A stretch of 41,613 nt of DNA from an uncultured Collinsella sp. (GCA_900549655.1 UROZ01000005.1:1-41613), one strand, 5' to 3'. Positions 32,067 to 40,586 are shown, numbered from the stretch's first letter. The notes: generated by a model from the letters alone, not told the origin. A program made the numbers and translations.

Positions 32067-33068
32067 ATGGATATCAACGCACGCAACATAGCAACACACG
32101 CCGCGGACGCACCGGCAACGGCAGAGCCCACCCCCGTCGTGGGACGCTTCGCCCCGTCGCCCTCGGGCCGCATGCACCTGGGCAACGTGTTCAGCTGTCT
32201 GTGCTCGTGGCTTTCGGCCCGCAGCCAGGGCGGCAGCATCGTGCTGCGCATCGAGGACCTGGACGATCGCTGCAAGCGCCCGGAACTTGCCGCTCAACTG
32301 ATTGACGATCTGACCTGGCTGGGGCTCGAGTGGGACGAAGGCCCCTACTACCAGCACGATCGCCTGGATCTGTACGAGGACGCCCTGCGCCAGCTGCAAG
32401 ACGCCGGCCTCACCTATCCCTGTTTTTGCACGCGTGCCGAACTCCACGCCGCGAGCGCACCGCACGCCAGCGACGGCACGCCCATCTACCGCGGCGCCTG
32501 CCGAGGCCTTTCTGCCGAAGAGGTTGCCCGCCGCAGCATCCTGCGCGCTCCGGCCACACGCCTGCGCGTGCCCGTCGTCGACGACCTCGCAGACGACGTG
32601 ATCGAATTCGTGGACCGCACGTACGGAGCCCAATGCGAGGCACTCGCCACCGAGTGCGGAGACTTTTTGGTGCGCCGCAGCGACGGCGTGTTTGCCTATC
32701 AGCTGGCCGCGGTGGTCGACGACGCTGCCATGGGCGTCACCGAGGTTGTGCGCGGATGCGACCTGCTGGGCTCCACGCCGCGCCAAATCTACCTGCAGCA
32801 TCTGCTGGGACTTCCAACGCCGCACTACGCACACATTCCGCTGCTCATGTCGCCGGATGGCCGCCGCCTTTCCAAGCGAGACCGCGATTTGGACCTGGGC
32901 GAACTACGCGCACGCTTTGGCACGCCCGAGACGCTGCTGGGATGGCTCGCCGGGCAAACGGGCATCGCGCCGGACGCCACACCGCGCTCTGCCGAGCAGC
33001 TGGTCGAGCACTTTAGCTGGGACGTCATCCGCGCGCACCGGGAAAACGTCACTGTAACGGTCGAGTAG
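32067..33068 (+). CDS. gluQ: Glutamyl-Q tRNA(Asp) synthetase
   Basis: A 333-residue paralogue of glutamyl-tRNA synthetase that lacks the anticodon-binding domain and attaches glutamate to the queuosine of tRNA-Asp. Residues 26-40 read GRFAPSPSGRMHLGN (the HIGH signature). A zinc-site pattern CFCTRAEL ... YRGAC follows in the middle. DPRQ-like GCDLLGSTPRQIYLQ lies near residue 230 and the KMSKS equivalent is RRLSKRDRDLDLG. It is close to the usual 300-residue length, with about 20 extra N-terminal residues. ATG 32067 is the only start supported by the position of TATACT. It is the only plus-strand gene between 1 and 36 kb. Alternative: a truncated GltX, unlikely given the intact catalytic core and length. 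Confidence 0.92.
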   Translation: MDINARNIATHAADAPATAEPTPVVGRFAPSPSGRMHLGNVFSCLCSWLSARSQGGSIVLRIEDLDDRCKRPELAAQLIDDLTWLGLEWDEGPYYQHDRLDLYEDALRQLQDAGLTYPCFCTRAELHAASAPHASDGTPIYRGACRGLSAEEVARRSILRAPATRLRVPVVDDLADDVIEFVDRTYGAQCEALATECGDFLVRRSDGVFAYQLAAVVDDAAMGVTEVVRGCDLLGSTPRQIYLQHLLGLPTPHYAHIPLLMSPDGRRLSKRDRDLDLGELRARFGTPETLLGWLAGQTGIAPDATPRSAEQLVEHFSWDVIRAHRENVTVTVE

Positions 33069-33083
33069 TCAGCCACCCCGCCC

Positions 33084-33809
33084 CTACGCAACATCCCAGG
33101 GCTGGAGTTCGTCACCCAGGCGAACGATGCAGTCGTAGAGCACGGTATGGCGCTCGGCAGGGTTGGCATCCCGATGAAAATGCCCGTAGTACCAGCGCTT
33201 GTAATCCAAGCGGTCTTCCAGCTCATCGAAAAATGCCGTAAGCCGATCGACGTCGGGGCAATTCCAGCCGGGTGCCGGATAGAGCGTGGGAGAAAGCATG
33301 CGCGTAGAGCAGGTGTGGGTGATTGCGTAGTCGACCTTCCAGCCCACGTTGTCGAGCTTTGCCCGCGCCTCCTCAAAGTTGCGCTCGTCCGGCAGCTCCT
33401 GCGGCCACCAGCTGGAATACGGAATGCGGTATTCCTTATCAACGCTCGTGGCGCCGCCCATGGTAAAGATCGCTGAGCCTTCGAGCTCAAAAACCTCGCC
33501 GCGCGTCAGGCGCCGTATGGGGGAGGTATCCGACAGACGCTGCGTCAGCCCACCGTGCCACAGCTCCATGAGTCGCTCCGCCCAGTGATCGAAGCGCTCG
33601 TGGTTGCCGTCGACGAACAGCACGGTATAGGGGCGCGACTCCAGCCAAGCGATATCGGCACACTCCTCGGCAGAGAAATCCCACGGAAAGCCAAAGTCGC
33701 CCGCGATAATCAGATAGTCGTCGCCCGTCAGACTATCCCCAAGGTCCCAGTCGCGCAGCTTTTGCATGTCGACCCCACCGTGAACATCGCCCGTCACATA
33801 GACCGTCAT
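33084..33809 (-). CDS. Calcineurin-like metallophosphoesterase
   Basis: A 241-residue cytoplasmic phosphoesterase with the metal-binding motifs TGDVHGG, IIAGDFGFPW, VDGNHERFD, THTC and YGHFHRD in the usual order. These supply the two-metal site of the calcineurin-like superfamily. The substrate is unknown. ATG 33809 is chosen because the fold starts there; the frame is open 12 codons further upstream. It converges with gluQ, whose stop lies 15 bases away, with no clear terminator between. Confidence 0.85.
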   Translation of the reverse strand: MTVYVTGDVHGGVDMQKLRDWDLGDSLTGDDYLIIAGDFGFPWDFSAEECADIAWLESRPYTVLFVDGNHERFDHWAERLMELWHGGLTQRLSDTSPIRRLTRGEVFELEGSAIFTMGGATSVDKEYRIPYSSWWPQELPDERNFEEARAKLDNVGWKVDYAITHTCSTRMLSPTLYPAPGWNCPDVDRLTAFFDELEDRLDYKRWYYGHFHRDANPAERHTVLYDCIVRLGDELQPWDVA

Positions 33810-33894
33810 CGGATCACCACTTCCCTGCAAGTCGCTAGCCCACACTTTGCACGATCACTAAGCTAGCCGTTCCAGCCCTTCCATCCCTTAGGGC

Positions 33895-34134
33895 TTACTC
33901 CTCGTTCTTCCATCCAAACGGGTCAAACACCCAAAAAATCAGATCGAGCACGCCGCCGGTCATCATGGCACCGGCAAGGGCCATGCAAACACGCAGAGAG
34001 CTGGCACTTCGGAGCACGTCGAACGGCCCCAGAACAGTCAACAGCGCGACCGCTGCGCCGGCAAGGCACAACGCGAGGCACGGCCCCGCGTCCTTGACGC
34101 ACTTCTTTGCGAGATGCCTGGTGTTGTCACTCAT
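33895..34134 (-). CDS. Small membrane protein of unknown function
   Basis: A 79-residue protein not recognised as a member of a named family. It starts with a basic, hydrophilic stretch (MSDNTRHLAKKCVKD) followed by two hydrophobic helices (about residues 19-38, CLALCLAGAAVALLTVLG, and 47-68, VCMALAGAMMTGGVLDLIFW) and ends FGWKNEE. The frame is open upstream, but AAGGAG nine bases before ATG 34134 fixes the start. A weak hairpin (GCCCT/AGGGC) lies just past its stop codon. Confidence 0.65.
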   Translation of the reverse strand: MSDNTRHLAKKCVKDAGPCLALCLAGAAVALLTVLGPFDVLRSASSLRVCMALAGAMMTGGVLDLIFWVFDPFGWKNEE

Positions 34135-34243
34135 CGATATCGAACTCCTTAGAGGGTCGTTGTTCAGATGCATGCCGCCGCGGCAGAGCAGGGCGGCAGG
34201 GTAAGTGTCACATGTCGTGCGGACACAGCTGAAAGCCCCCGCG

Positions 34244-34286
34244 CAAAAAACAGCGCGCCGCAGGATTCGTATCACCTGCGGCGCGC
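34244..34286 (-). terminator. Terminator downstream of the AAA ATPase gene
   Basis: On the minus strand a perfect 12-bp GC-rich stem (GCGCGCCGCAGG / CCTGCGGCGCGC, 34286-34275 with 34264-34253) with a 10-base loop is followed by TGTTTTTTG. It is 135 bases after the ATPase stop codon. The bases between hold no convincing gene. Confidence 0.85.
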
Positions 34287-34420
34287 CGAAAATGATCCGC
34301 TTTCCTCCGTCCCCAACGGATCAGCTGAGTTAGTGCCACTCGACGGAAAGGAAGGAGCCGACGACGTCACGAGCTGCGGAAATGTCGCTAGACATAGGAA
34401 ACAGACGCGCTCAAAACGCC

Positions 34421-35716
34421 CTAAGCCCCAAGTCTGCCCATTAAGAAATCGACTGCAGAAACGATTTTGATGCCGTCGATGTCGGTCGGATGGCTCCCCT
34501 GACGAACGACGATGATCTTCTCGTAACCGCCGGTGATCTTCTCGAGCGACCTGAGCTCAAATGGACGCAATTCACGCTTGCGCGTCGCCTCCTCGTCAAT
34601 CGACTCCGTGACCTGAATAAACTTACGATCCGAGCCGTCGCCGATCGCAACAAAGTCGATTTCAGCATCTCGAAGATGACCCGTGAAGACCTGGTATCCG
34701 TCATAGACAAGGCGATTGTAAACGGCATTTTCGAGAACACGTCCGCTGTCGCTGCCGCGATACCCATCCAAGAAGGCTCGAAGTCCCAGATCCTCAATGT
34801 AGAACTTGCCACCGGTCTTCAAAATGTCCCGACCCTTAATATCAAATCGGCGCGCGTGCGAAAAGATATAGGTCTCCTCAAGGGCGGACACACAAGTGTC
34901 CACGACGCCGTGCGAGGATTTCGCCCCGTTCTCTGCCAGCGTTCCAACGATCTTATTAATTGATGTCGGGTTTGAAATGTTATCAGCCAAGTAGGAAGTG
35001 ACGCGGTCGAGCACACTCCTGCTCGTCACCGACCGTCTACCCCGACGCGCCTCGCGAGCCAAAATGTCGCGCCCGACGATTGTTTGGTACGTGCTCCAGA
35101 TATAGTCCTTCATTTCCTGCTCCGGCAGCTTTGAAGCAGCGAGAAACGGCAGGCCTCCAAACGTCAGATAGCGGTCAAGAAGATCGTCGAGTGCAACAAT
35201 ATCCTCTCGGCCAAAAACAGCAAGCCTATTCGTGACGTCAGTCGGACCAAGAAAGTCGACATATTCCGAAAAAGCGAGCGGATGCATCCGAATCTCGACA
35301 TACCTGCCCGAGATTAAGGTCGCAATCTCAGACGAGAGGAGAAAAGCATTCGAACCCGTAACGTATATATCGCAGTCCCGGTCGACACGAAGTGCGTTAA
35401 TCGCCTTCTCCCATCCGGCAACCTCCTGAAGCTCGTCGAAGAAGAGATAGCACCTCTTGCCCGCAGGCATTAGGCCGTCCACGTGGCGGTAAAGCTCTCG
35501 CCAATCACGCACGCCCTCCAGCTCAAACGACTCCATCTTAAAGGTCAAAAGACATTCGGATGGAACGCCGCTATCCTCCAGATGTTTGCGCATCATGTCC
35601 AGAAGTGTCGACTTGCCACAACGGCGCATACCCGTTACGACCTTGATGACATCCGTGTCACGGAAGGCGATTAACTTCTCGAGATATCGATTTCTGGGAA
35701 CCATCCGTTTATCCAT
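34421..35716 (-). CDS. AAA-family ATPase with C-terminal DUF4143
   Basis: A 431-residue ATP-binding protein of the AAA_14/DUF4143 type, widespread and often present in many copies in gut anaerobes, function unknown. Walker A is GMRRCGKST at residues 29-37. Walker B is CYLFFDELQEV with D94/E95, and YVTGSNAFLLSSE is the sensor region. The second half carries DUF4143, including TGHLRDAEIDFVAIG, a motif like the restriction-endonuclease fold (D..EIDF), suggesting a nuclease-like C-terminus. ATG 35716 has GGGGCGAG upstream; ATG 35704 is possible. Directly upstream lie two 40-bp repeats. The gene is monocistronic and ends in a strong terminator. Confidence 0.85.
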   Translation of the reverse strand: MDKRMVPRNRYLEKLIAFRDTDVIKVVTGMRRCGKSTLLDMMRKHLEDSGVPSECLLTFKMESFELEGVRDWRELYRHVDGLMPAGKRCYLFFDELQEVAGWEKAINALRVDRDCDIYVTGSNAFLLSSEIATLISGRYVEIRMHPLAFSEYVDFLGPTDVTNRLAVFGREDIVALDDLLDRYLTFGGLPFLAASKLPEQEMKDYIWSTYQTIVGRDILAREARRGRRSVTSRSVLDRVTSYLADNISNPTSINKIVGTLAENGAKSSHGVVDTCVSALEETYIFSHARRFDIKGRDILKTGGKFYIEDLGLRAFLDGYRGSDSGRVLENAVYNRLVYDGYQVFTGHLRDAEIDFVAIGDGSDRKFIQVTESIDEEATRKRELRPFELRSLEKITGGYEKIIVVRQGSHPTDIDGIKIVSAVDFLMGRLGA

Positions 35717-35730
35717 CGCTCGCCCCAATC

Positions 35731-35810
35731 TGCAAGTTTTTCTCACAGAATGACAAGAACTTGCGAATTTTGCAAGTTTTTCTCACGTAGCGACAATAAC
35801 CTGCATATCC
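35731..35810 (-). repeat. Two 40-bp direct repeats upstream of the AAA ATPase gene
   Basis: TGCAAGTTTTTCTCAC occurs at 35731-35746 and at 35771-35786, exactly 40 bases apart. The following bases are also similar (TGACAAGAACTTGC versus CGACAATAACCTGC). Within the array AACTTGC and GCAAGTT form a 7-bp palindrome with a 7-base spacer (35758-35778). On the minus strand the first unit begins 15 bases upstream of the start codon at 35716. The layout suggests an operator or promoter array. Confidence 0.7.
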
Positions 35811-36098
35811 GTCCGTGGCCATTTGCGGTCGGATTCCGGCGAGGCCATGACAAGCGGTTTGCCACATGGCCGACACGGAGCCATGGCATGCGCGGAATCT
35901 TGGGGGCAGGACTTCTCCCAGCTACCTATAAGACAAAAACACATACACATAGATAGAGAGAAGCCCAGCAAGACACGGCGCCAAGGCCGCAGCCACAAAC
36001 TTGAGTGGCCGATAGTCTAAAAATCACATACGCCCAAAACACGAACGATCGATCTGTTATCCTGGCGCCAACATAGTCTTTCGAAAGGTTTGGCCAGG
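35787..36098. other. Divergent intergenic region between ATPase and helicase genes
   Basis: Apart from the repeats at its left edge and the hairpin at its right edge (36061-36098), this stretch of about 310 bases shows no gene. A TATAAG near 35925 and TGTTAT near 36055 are possible -10 boxes for the helicase gene, without good -35 boxes. Confidence 0.4.
36061..36098 (+). promoter_or_regulatory. Leader hairpin covering the helicase ribosome site
   Basis: CCTGGCGCCAA (36061-36071) pairs with TTGGCCAGG (36090-36098), with two bulged bases. Inside it CTTTC and GAAAG (36078-36087) are complementary, so the Shine-Dalgarno GAAAGG is enclosed and partly paired, directly before ATG 36099. This could limit translation. 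Confidence 0.45.
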
Positions 36099-38975
36099 AT
36101 GACTACGCAGCAGCAGATTGATATTGAATTCGACTCGCTTGCACGCGAGAACGATTCACCCAAGCTCATAGCCAACTCGAAGGCGACAGGCGGAACATTA
36201 CTATCCGTTATCAAGGATCAGCTCTCAACCTGCGGCTCTTTTGACTTTTGCGTAGCATTTGTTGCAGACGGCGGTCTTCAAATCCTGGTCGAGACGTTCC
36301 AGGAGCTCAAGCAGCGTGGCATTAAGGGCAGGCTGCTCACGTCCACCTATCTCAACTTCAACTCACCCGATGCCTTTCGCAAGCTGCTGGAATACGACAA
36401 CATAGAAGTTCGCGTATTCCAGGGTAATTTGCATGCCAAGGGATACATTTTTGATAAGGGCGAAACCAGCACGGTTATCGTCGGCAGCTCGAACATGACG
36501 CAGACCGCCCTCACCTGCAACAAAGAATGGAACGTGCTGTACCAGACTGTCGAGAACAGCCGCCTACTCGGCGAACTGAGGGGCGAGTTTGATTCGTTGT
36601 GGAACGACACCTCAACCGTTCTGCTTTCCCAAGACTGGATTGAGAACTATGCCGCATATCGATCGGCACGTCCGCCAAAGCCCAAATCAAAACCGACGTT
36701 CCAGGCAACTGTTAGCCCAACCACGAACGACCTCGAAGAAATCAAGCCCAATAAAATGCAGCAGCGCGCCCTTGAGGCGCTCGGTGTAATCCACCGCAAG
36801 GGCGAGACCCGCGCTCTGCTGGTCTCGGCAACCGGTACCGGCAAGACCTTCCTTTCAGCGTTCGACGTGCTCGCAACTAAACCCCGGCGCGTCCTCTTTC
36901 TTGCGCACCGCCGGCGCATTATCGACGTCTCCCGTGCAAGCTACGAACGCCTCTTAGGTAGTACCTATACGTTCGACACCTATCAAACTGGCAAGAATAT
37001 AAGCAATGCTACCTGCGTTTTTGCCATGTGTTCTTCGGTCGCCAAACATCTGAGCGATTTCCGCACCGATGAGTTCGACTACATCGTCATCGACGAAGCC
37101 CACCGCACGGGATCCCAGGGTTACCAATCCATCATGTCGCACTTTACGCCTCGGTTTTATCTGGGCATGACCGCTACGCCTAATCGCACCGACGGCTACG
37201 ACGTCTTTGCCCTTTTCAATCACGTCATCGCGTTCCAGATCACGCTGCAGGACGCTTTGGCCGAGGAGATGCTTGCCCCCTTCCATTATTTTGGCATTCA
37301 CGATCTGGAGATTGACGACGAAACGGTCGAAGACACCGCTTTGTTCGGACGCCTAACATCCGACGAGCGCGTGCGTCATATCACCGAGAAGATCGAAGAA
37401 TATAGCGTCACCAAAAGCAACCGCAGGGGCTTAATTTTCTGCAATCGAAACGCCGAGGCAAAAGAGCTGTCATACAAATTCAACGCTCTCGGATATCGAA
37501 CGGCTGCGATTAGCGGTCAAGATTCCGATGAGGTCCGCGATGCCGCGATCAGCCGACTTGAAGCCGGCGAGCTCGAGTACATCTTCTCGGTCGATATCAT
37601 GAACGAAGGCGTCGACATCCCCTCGCTCAATCAGATCATCATGCTTCGACGCACCGACTCCGCAATCATCTTTATTCAACAGCTCGGACGAGGTTTGCGC
37701 CTGAATGATGGCAAGGAATACGCACTGGTGCTTGACTTTATTGGCAACTACCAGAGCAACTTCTTGGTGCCAATCGCGCTTTCGGGTGACAAGACGTACA
37801 ACAAAGATCGCCTGCGTCGTCTCGTCCAAGAGGGCGATTCGGCGATACCCGGATGCTCGACCGTGAGCTTCGATCGTATTTCCGAGGCACGCATTTACAA
37901 GGCCATCGACGGCGGCGATTTCACCTCCGTCAGGTTTTTGAAAAACGAATATCTCGACTTGCGCCAAAAACTCGGCAAGATTCCCTCGCTGCTCGAATTT
38001 GATCGTAACGGCTCCATCGATCCGCTGCTTATCTTCAAGAATAGCGGCCTGGGGTCCTATCACGCATTTCTTTCCAAATACGAGCCGGACTACACGGTTC
38101 AATTTACCTCTGATCAGACCAAGATTCTCAAATTTATTTCTCAAAAACTTGCCGCGGGCAAGCGATTCGAAGACCTCTATTTGCTTCAAACGCTCGTCGA
38201 AGCCGGACACGAGGGCTACCGGCATATGCGCGAGGCTGCGCTTAGAAACTACCGCGCACAGCTTAAGGACAGCGCCGTTAGGTCGGCAATCGCAGTCCTT
38301 AAGGGCGACTTTGCCACTCCTAAGGATTTCGTTTCCCTGCTTATTGACGATGGAACCGGACCTCGTCTGACCGAAGCGTTCGCGACCGCCCTGCGCAACG
38401 CAGAGTTCAAGCGTCAGATTCTCGAGGTGCTGGATTTTGGTATTGAGCGCAACCGACTCGACTATGCCGAGACGTACGAAAACACAAATTTCGTTCTCAA
38501 CGCCAAGTACACGTACGAGGAGGTTTGCCGTCTGATGAACTGGGAAAAGAACATCAACGGCCAAAACCTTGGCGGATACTTCTACGATGAGAAGACCAAT
38601 ACATTCCCCGTGTTTATTAACTATGACAAGGCGCCCGACATTAGCGAGTCAATTCAGTATGAAGACCGCTTTGTTTCGCCGAGCAAGTTCATCGCAATCT
38701 CGAAGGGCAACCGCACGCTCAACTCTCCCGAGATTCTGCGACTGCAGGCATGGCCGGGAAACGGCCTGAAGACGTATTTGTTTATGCGAAAGAACAAGGA
38801 CGATAAGGGCGGCAAGGAGTTCTATTTCTTAGGCGAAATGCATCCGACCGGCGAGTTCGAAGCTATTAAAACTAAGAGCGGCGACAACGCCGTCGAAATC
38901 GAATATGAGCTCAATGCGCCCGTGAGGCAGGATATTTACGAGTTTATGCTCAGCGATTTGAGTGAGACAGAGTAA
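36099..38975 (+). CDS. PLD-nuclease/DEAD-like helicase with DUF3427
   Basis: A 958-residue protein with three parts. Residues 30-170 form a phospholipase D-type nuclease domain with one HKD-like motif (H112, K114, GSSNMT at 129-134). Residues 215-550 form a superfamily 2 helicase with Walker A ATGTGKT (244-250), DEAH (332-335), TAT (358-360) and motif VI QQLGRGLR (527-534). Residues 555-958 correspond to DUF3427. One HKD motif per chain implies a dimeric active site, as in other PLD nucleases. The gene is AT-richer than the left part of the window, suggesting horizontal transfer. ATG 36099 has AAAGG upstream. The convergent NUDIX gene ends at the shared terminator. Nucleic-acid processing is certain from domains; a role in defence against phages or plasmids is only an inference. 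Confidence 0.9.
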   Translation: MTTQQQIDIEFDSLARENDSPKLIANSKATGGTLLSVIKDQLSTCGSFDFCVAFVADGGLQILVETFQELKQRGIKGRLLTSTYLNFNSPDAFRKLLEYDNIEVRVFQGNLHAKGYIFDKGETSTVIVGSSNMTQTALTCNKEWNVLYQTVENSRLLGELRGEFDSLWNDTSTVLLSQDWIENYAAYRSARPPKPKSKPTFQATVSPTTNDLEEIKPNKMQQRALEALGVIHRKGETRALLVSATGTGKTFLSAFDVLATKPRRVLFLAHRRRIIDVSRASYERLLGSTYTFDTYQTGKNISNATCVFAMCSSVAKHLSDFRTDEFDYIVIDEAHRTGSQGYQSIMSHFTPRFYLGMTATPNRTDGYDVFALFNHVIAFQITLQDALAEEMLAPFHYFGIHDLEIDDETVEDTALFGRLTSDERVRHITEKIEEYSVTKSNRRGLIFCNRNAEAKELSYKFNALGYRTAAISGQDSDEVRDAAISRLEAGELEYIFSVDIMNEGVDIPSLNQIIMLRRTDSAIIFIQQLGRGLRLNDGKEYALVLDFIGNYQSNFLVPIALSGDKTYNKDRLRRLVQEGDSAIPGCSTVSFDRISEARIYKAIDGGDFTSVRFLKNEYLDLRQKLGKIPSLLEFDRNGSIDPLLIFKNSGLGSYHAFLSKYEPDYTVQFTSDQTKILKFISQKLAAGKRFEDLYLLQTLVEAGHEGYRHMREAALRNYRAQLKDSAVRSAIAVLKGDFATPKDFVSLLIDDGTGPRLTEAFATALRNAEFKRQILEVLDFGIERNRLDYAETYENTNFVLNAKYTYEEVCRLMNWEKNINGQNLGGYFYDEKTNTFPVFINYDKAPDISESIQYEDRFVSPSKFIAISKGNRTLNSPEILRLQAWPGNGLKTYLFMRKNKDDKGGKEFYFLGEMHPTGEFEAIKTKSGDNAVEIEYELNAPVRQDIYEFMLSDLSETE

Positions 38976-38976
38976 C

Positions 38977-39016
38977 AAAAAGGAGTGGATCGCCATGTGA
39001 CGCCCCACTCCTTTTT
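38977..39016. terminator. Bidirectional terminator between helicase and NUDIX genes
   Basis: A perfect 12-bp stem AAAAAGGAGTGG / CCACTCCTTTTT with a 16-base loop serves both converging genes, giving U-tracts on both strands. It starts one base after the helicase stop codon and includes the first bases of the NUDIX stop codon. Confidence 0.92.
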
Positions 39017-39410
39017 ACTTAAGTCCAAGCTTTTTTTCGAGCTCCCTAACGACTTTAACGTCCGCCGGAAGCCAATCAACATCCCACAGGTTATTGGTAT
39101 CAAGCCATTTCATATCCTCGTGAGCATGCTCTTTGAACTCCCCCGAAAGGATGGTAGCTAGGTAGCACTGCATCGACAGGTGGAACGTCTCGTAATCGTG
39201 TTCGACCGTGCAAAGATAGTCGAGGTTACCGATCGTGACCTCGAGCTCTTCTTGAATCTCGCGCACGATTGCCTGCTCGCCGGTCTCGCCCGGCTCGAGC
39301 TTGCCGCCCGGAAATTCCCAGCCGTCTTTAAACTCGCCATAGCCGCGCTGGCAGCTCAGGATCTTCCCGTCCTTCTGAATAATCGCTGCTGCAACATTGA
39401 TTGATTTCAT
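39015..39410 (-). CDS. NUDIX hydrolase, MutT/NudG-like
   Basis: A 131-residue nucleotide pyrophosphohydrolase, probably acting on (d)NTPs such as modified dCTP or 8-oxo-dGTP. The NUDIX box starts at G36 and has E42 and R50-E51-I-Q-E54-E55, so all catalytic acidic residues are present; the usual glycine two residues after E55 is E57. WEFPGGKLEPGE is typical for MutT/NudG enzymes and the length equals theirs. Its start ATG 39410 has a GAGAGGTGAT stretch upstream. It converges on the DUF3427 helicase, a combination I believe recurs in other genomes, so cooperation is possible but unproven. Confidence 0.9.
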   Translation of the reverse strand: MKSINVAAAIIQKDGKILSCQRGYGEFKDGWEFPGGKLEPGETGEQAIVREIQEELEVTIGNLDYLCTVEHDYETFHLSMQCYLATILSGEFKEHAHEDMKWLDTNNLWDVDWLPADVKVVRELEKKLGLK

Positions 39411-39857
39411 AACTAGTTATCACCTCTCCAGTTGAGCCCAACCAGTATCGGTGATCGACCGCCCGCCATGTCTCAGTCGTCTGAAAACTGTCTGCTCGAC
39501 CCATTTCTGCCGCTGGCTTGTCATCGGTGCCCCATCTCCCGCTATCGAGGTCTAATACTTCTCCGCGAAGTGAACGGCTGTTTTTGAACCCCTGGAGCAT
39601 CCGCATTTTCCAGTAGCATAATCGCAGGATTCTAACGTTAAAACCGCAGGAAACGACGTCTTTAAAGTGTCGATGCTTCAGGGGTCCGATTTCACTCGTT
39701 CACTTCTCGGAAAAGTATTCGGCCTTGATTCTTGGCTGTTCCAAAGCCCCGTCATTTTCCTTCTCTGGAATCACGCTGGCGCCCGCGTCCGCCTGTCACC
39801 GCGACCGCGAACGCACCTATAATGAGGCATGTTTCCTGATGAGAAAGGAATCCGGAT
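39411..39857. other. Intergenic region between divergent NUDIX and unknown genes
   Basis: 447 bases with the start regions of both genes. A minus-strand frame (39606 downward) is open through part of it but has no ribosome site and overlaps NUDIX in another frame, so I do not call it. Near the right end is the TATAAT promoter of the plus-strand gene. Nothing else was recognised. Confidence 0.4.
39818..39823 (+). promoter_or_regulatory. -10 box TATAAT of the gene at 39858
   Basis: A consensus TATAAT lies 34 bases before the start codon. The -35 region (TGTCAC at 39794-39799, 18 bases away) is weak. The transcript would start near 39830 and include the ribosome site AAAGGA. Confidence 0.6.
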
Positions 39858-40553
39858 ATGGACGAAGACAAGCTCGCCGATTTGAACGATATTCAGGACT
39901 TTTTCAACCGTTCCCACAGCACTTCTGCCTCCGGAACCTTTTGCACCGAATCGATAGGTATCAAGGACTTTATTGGTTGGTGCAATGATCCTTGCAAAAA
40001 TACTTCCGAAAACAGTCCTCATAGTGACCCAGCCTATAAGCTGGGCAACACCGTACTTAAGCTAAAAGAATTTAATGAAAATAAGCTTAAAGAAATGGAA
40101 TCTGCCCTTAAAGAAGACAGATGGGATGAATGGTGCAAAGACAACCGCAAAAAGGTATCAGCAGACGATGCTGTTTTCTACCTTGTGCTTAAGTGCCGCA
40201 CCGACGATCAGCGACATTACCACTTTTACTTTGACAAAGATGCGGTTGCTGAACTCGACGCCTTTGATCCCTTTACCGAAGACGAGAATGGTAAAAAAGT
40301 TTTAGATCAGCAGTGGCACGTACTCATCTCCCTGCTCGCCTACCTCGATGTCGCCCACGCCTTAGGCAACGAACAGCACGAATATCATTGCCTTTATCCG
40401 TATCTCATTTCCTACGATAAAGGAGATTTAAGCGAGGGGAAACTGCAGCTAAAGAGTAGTCTCTCGCTAAATGTAATCAGTGGCAGAGACTACACCTCCG
40501 AGCCCATGATGACTTGGATAAAGGACGCGCTGGTCAAGCAGGAAGCCAAGTAA
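39858..40553 (+). CDS. Protein of unknown function (231 residues)
   Basis: Not recognised. The product is hydrophilic and acidic, with no signal peptide or membrane segment, so it is probably cytoplasmic. Residues 65-95 are charged and helical (KLKEFNENKLKEMESALKED). A pattern YLVLKCRTDDQRHYHFYFDK suggests a beta-strand core. The middle contains LISLLAYLDVAHALGNEQHE. Cysteines are scattered (FCTE, GWCNDPCKN). ATG 39858 follows AAAGGA and a good promoter. Base composition is clearly AT-richer than that of the left 25 kb, like the helicase gene, so it may belong to the same transferred segment. It is convergent with the phosphoesterase gene. Confidence 0.75.
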   Translation: MDEDKLADLNDIQDFFNRSHSTSASGTFCTESIGIKDFIGWCNDPCKNTSENSPHSDPAYKLGNTVLKLKEFNENKLKEMESALKEDRWDEWCKDNRKKVSADDAVFYLVLKCRTDDQRHYHFYFDKDAVAELDAFDPFTEDENGKKVLDQQWHVLISLLAYLDVAHALGNEQHEYHCLYPYLISYDKGDLSEGKLQLKSSLSLNVISGRDYTSEPMMTWIKDALVKQEAK

Positions 40554-40586
40554 ACGAGACTGACCACACGTCAGGCGCCCACAACC

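Noticed and set aside
34168..34470. 100-codon plus-strand frame between the small membrane protein and the ATPase gene
   Set aside because: It runs through the ATPase terminator, has no ribosome site and encodes a featureless sequence.
39328..39606. 92-codon minus-strand frame upstream of and overlapping the NUDIX gene
   Set aside because: No ribosome site, no recognisable domain, and it overlaps the NUDIX coding region in another frame. It could be a gene remnant, but I cannot support that.
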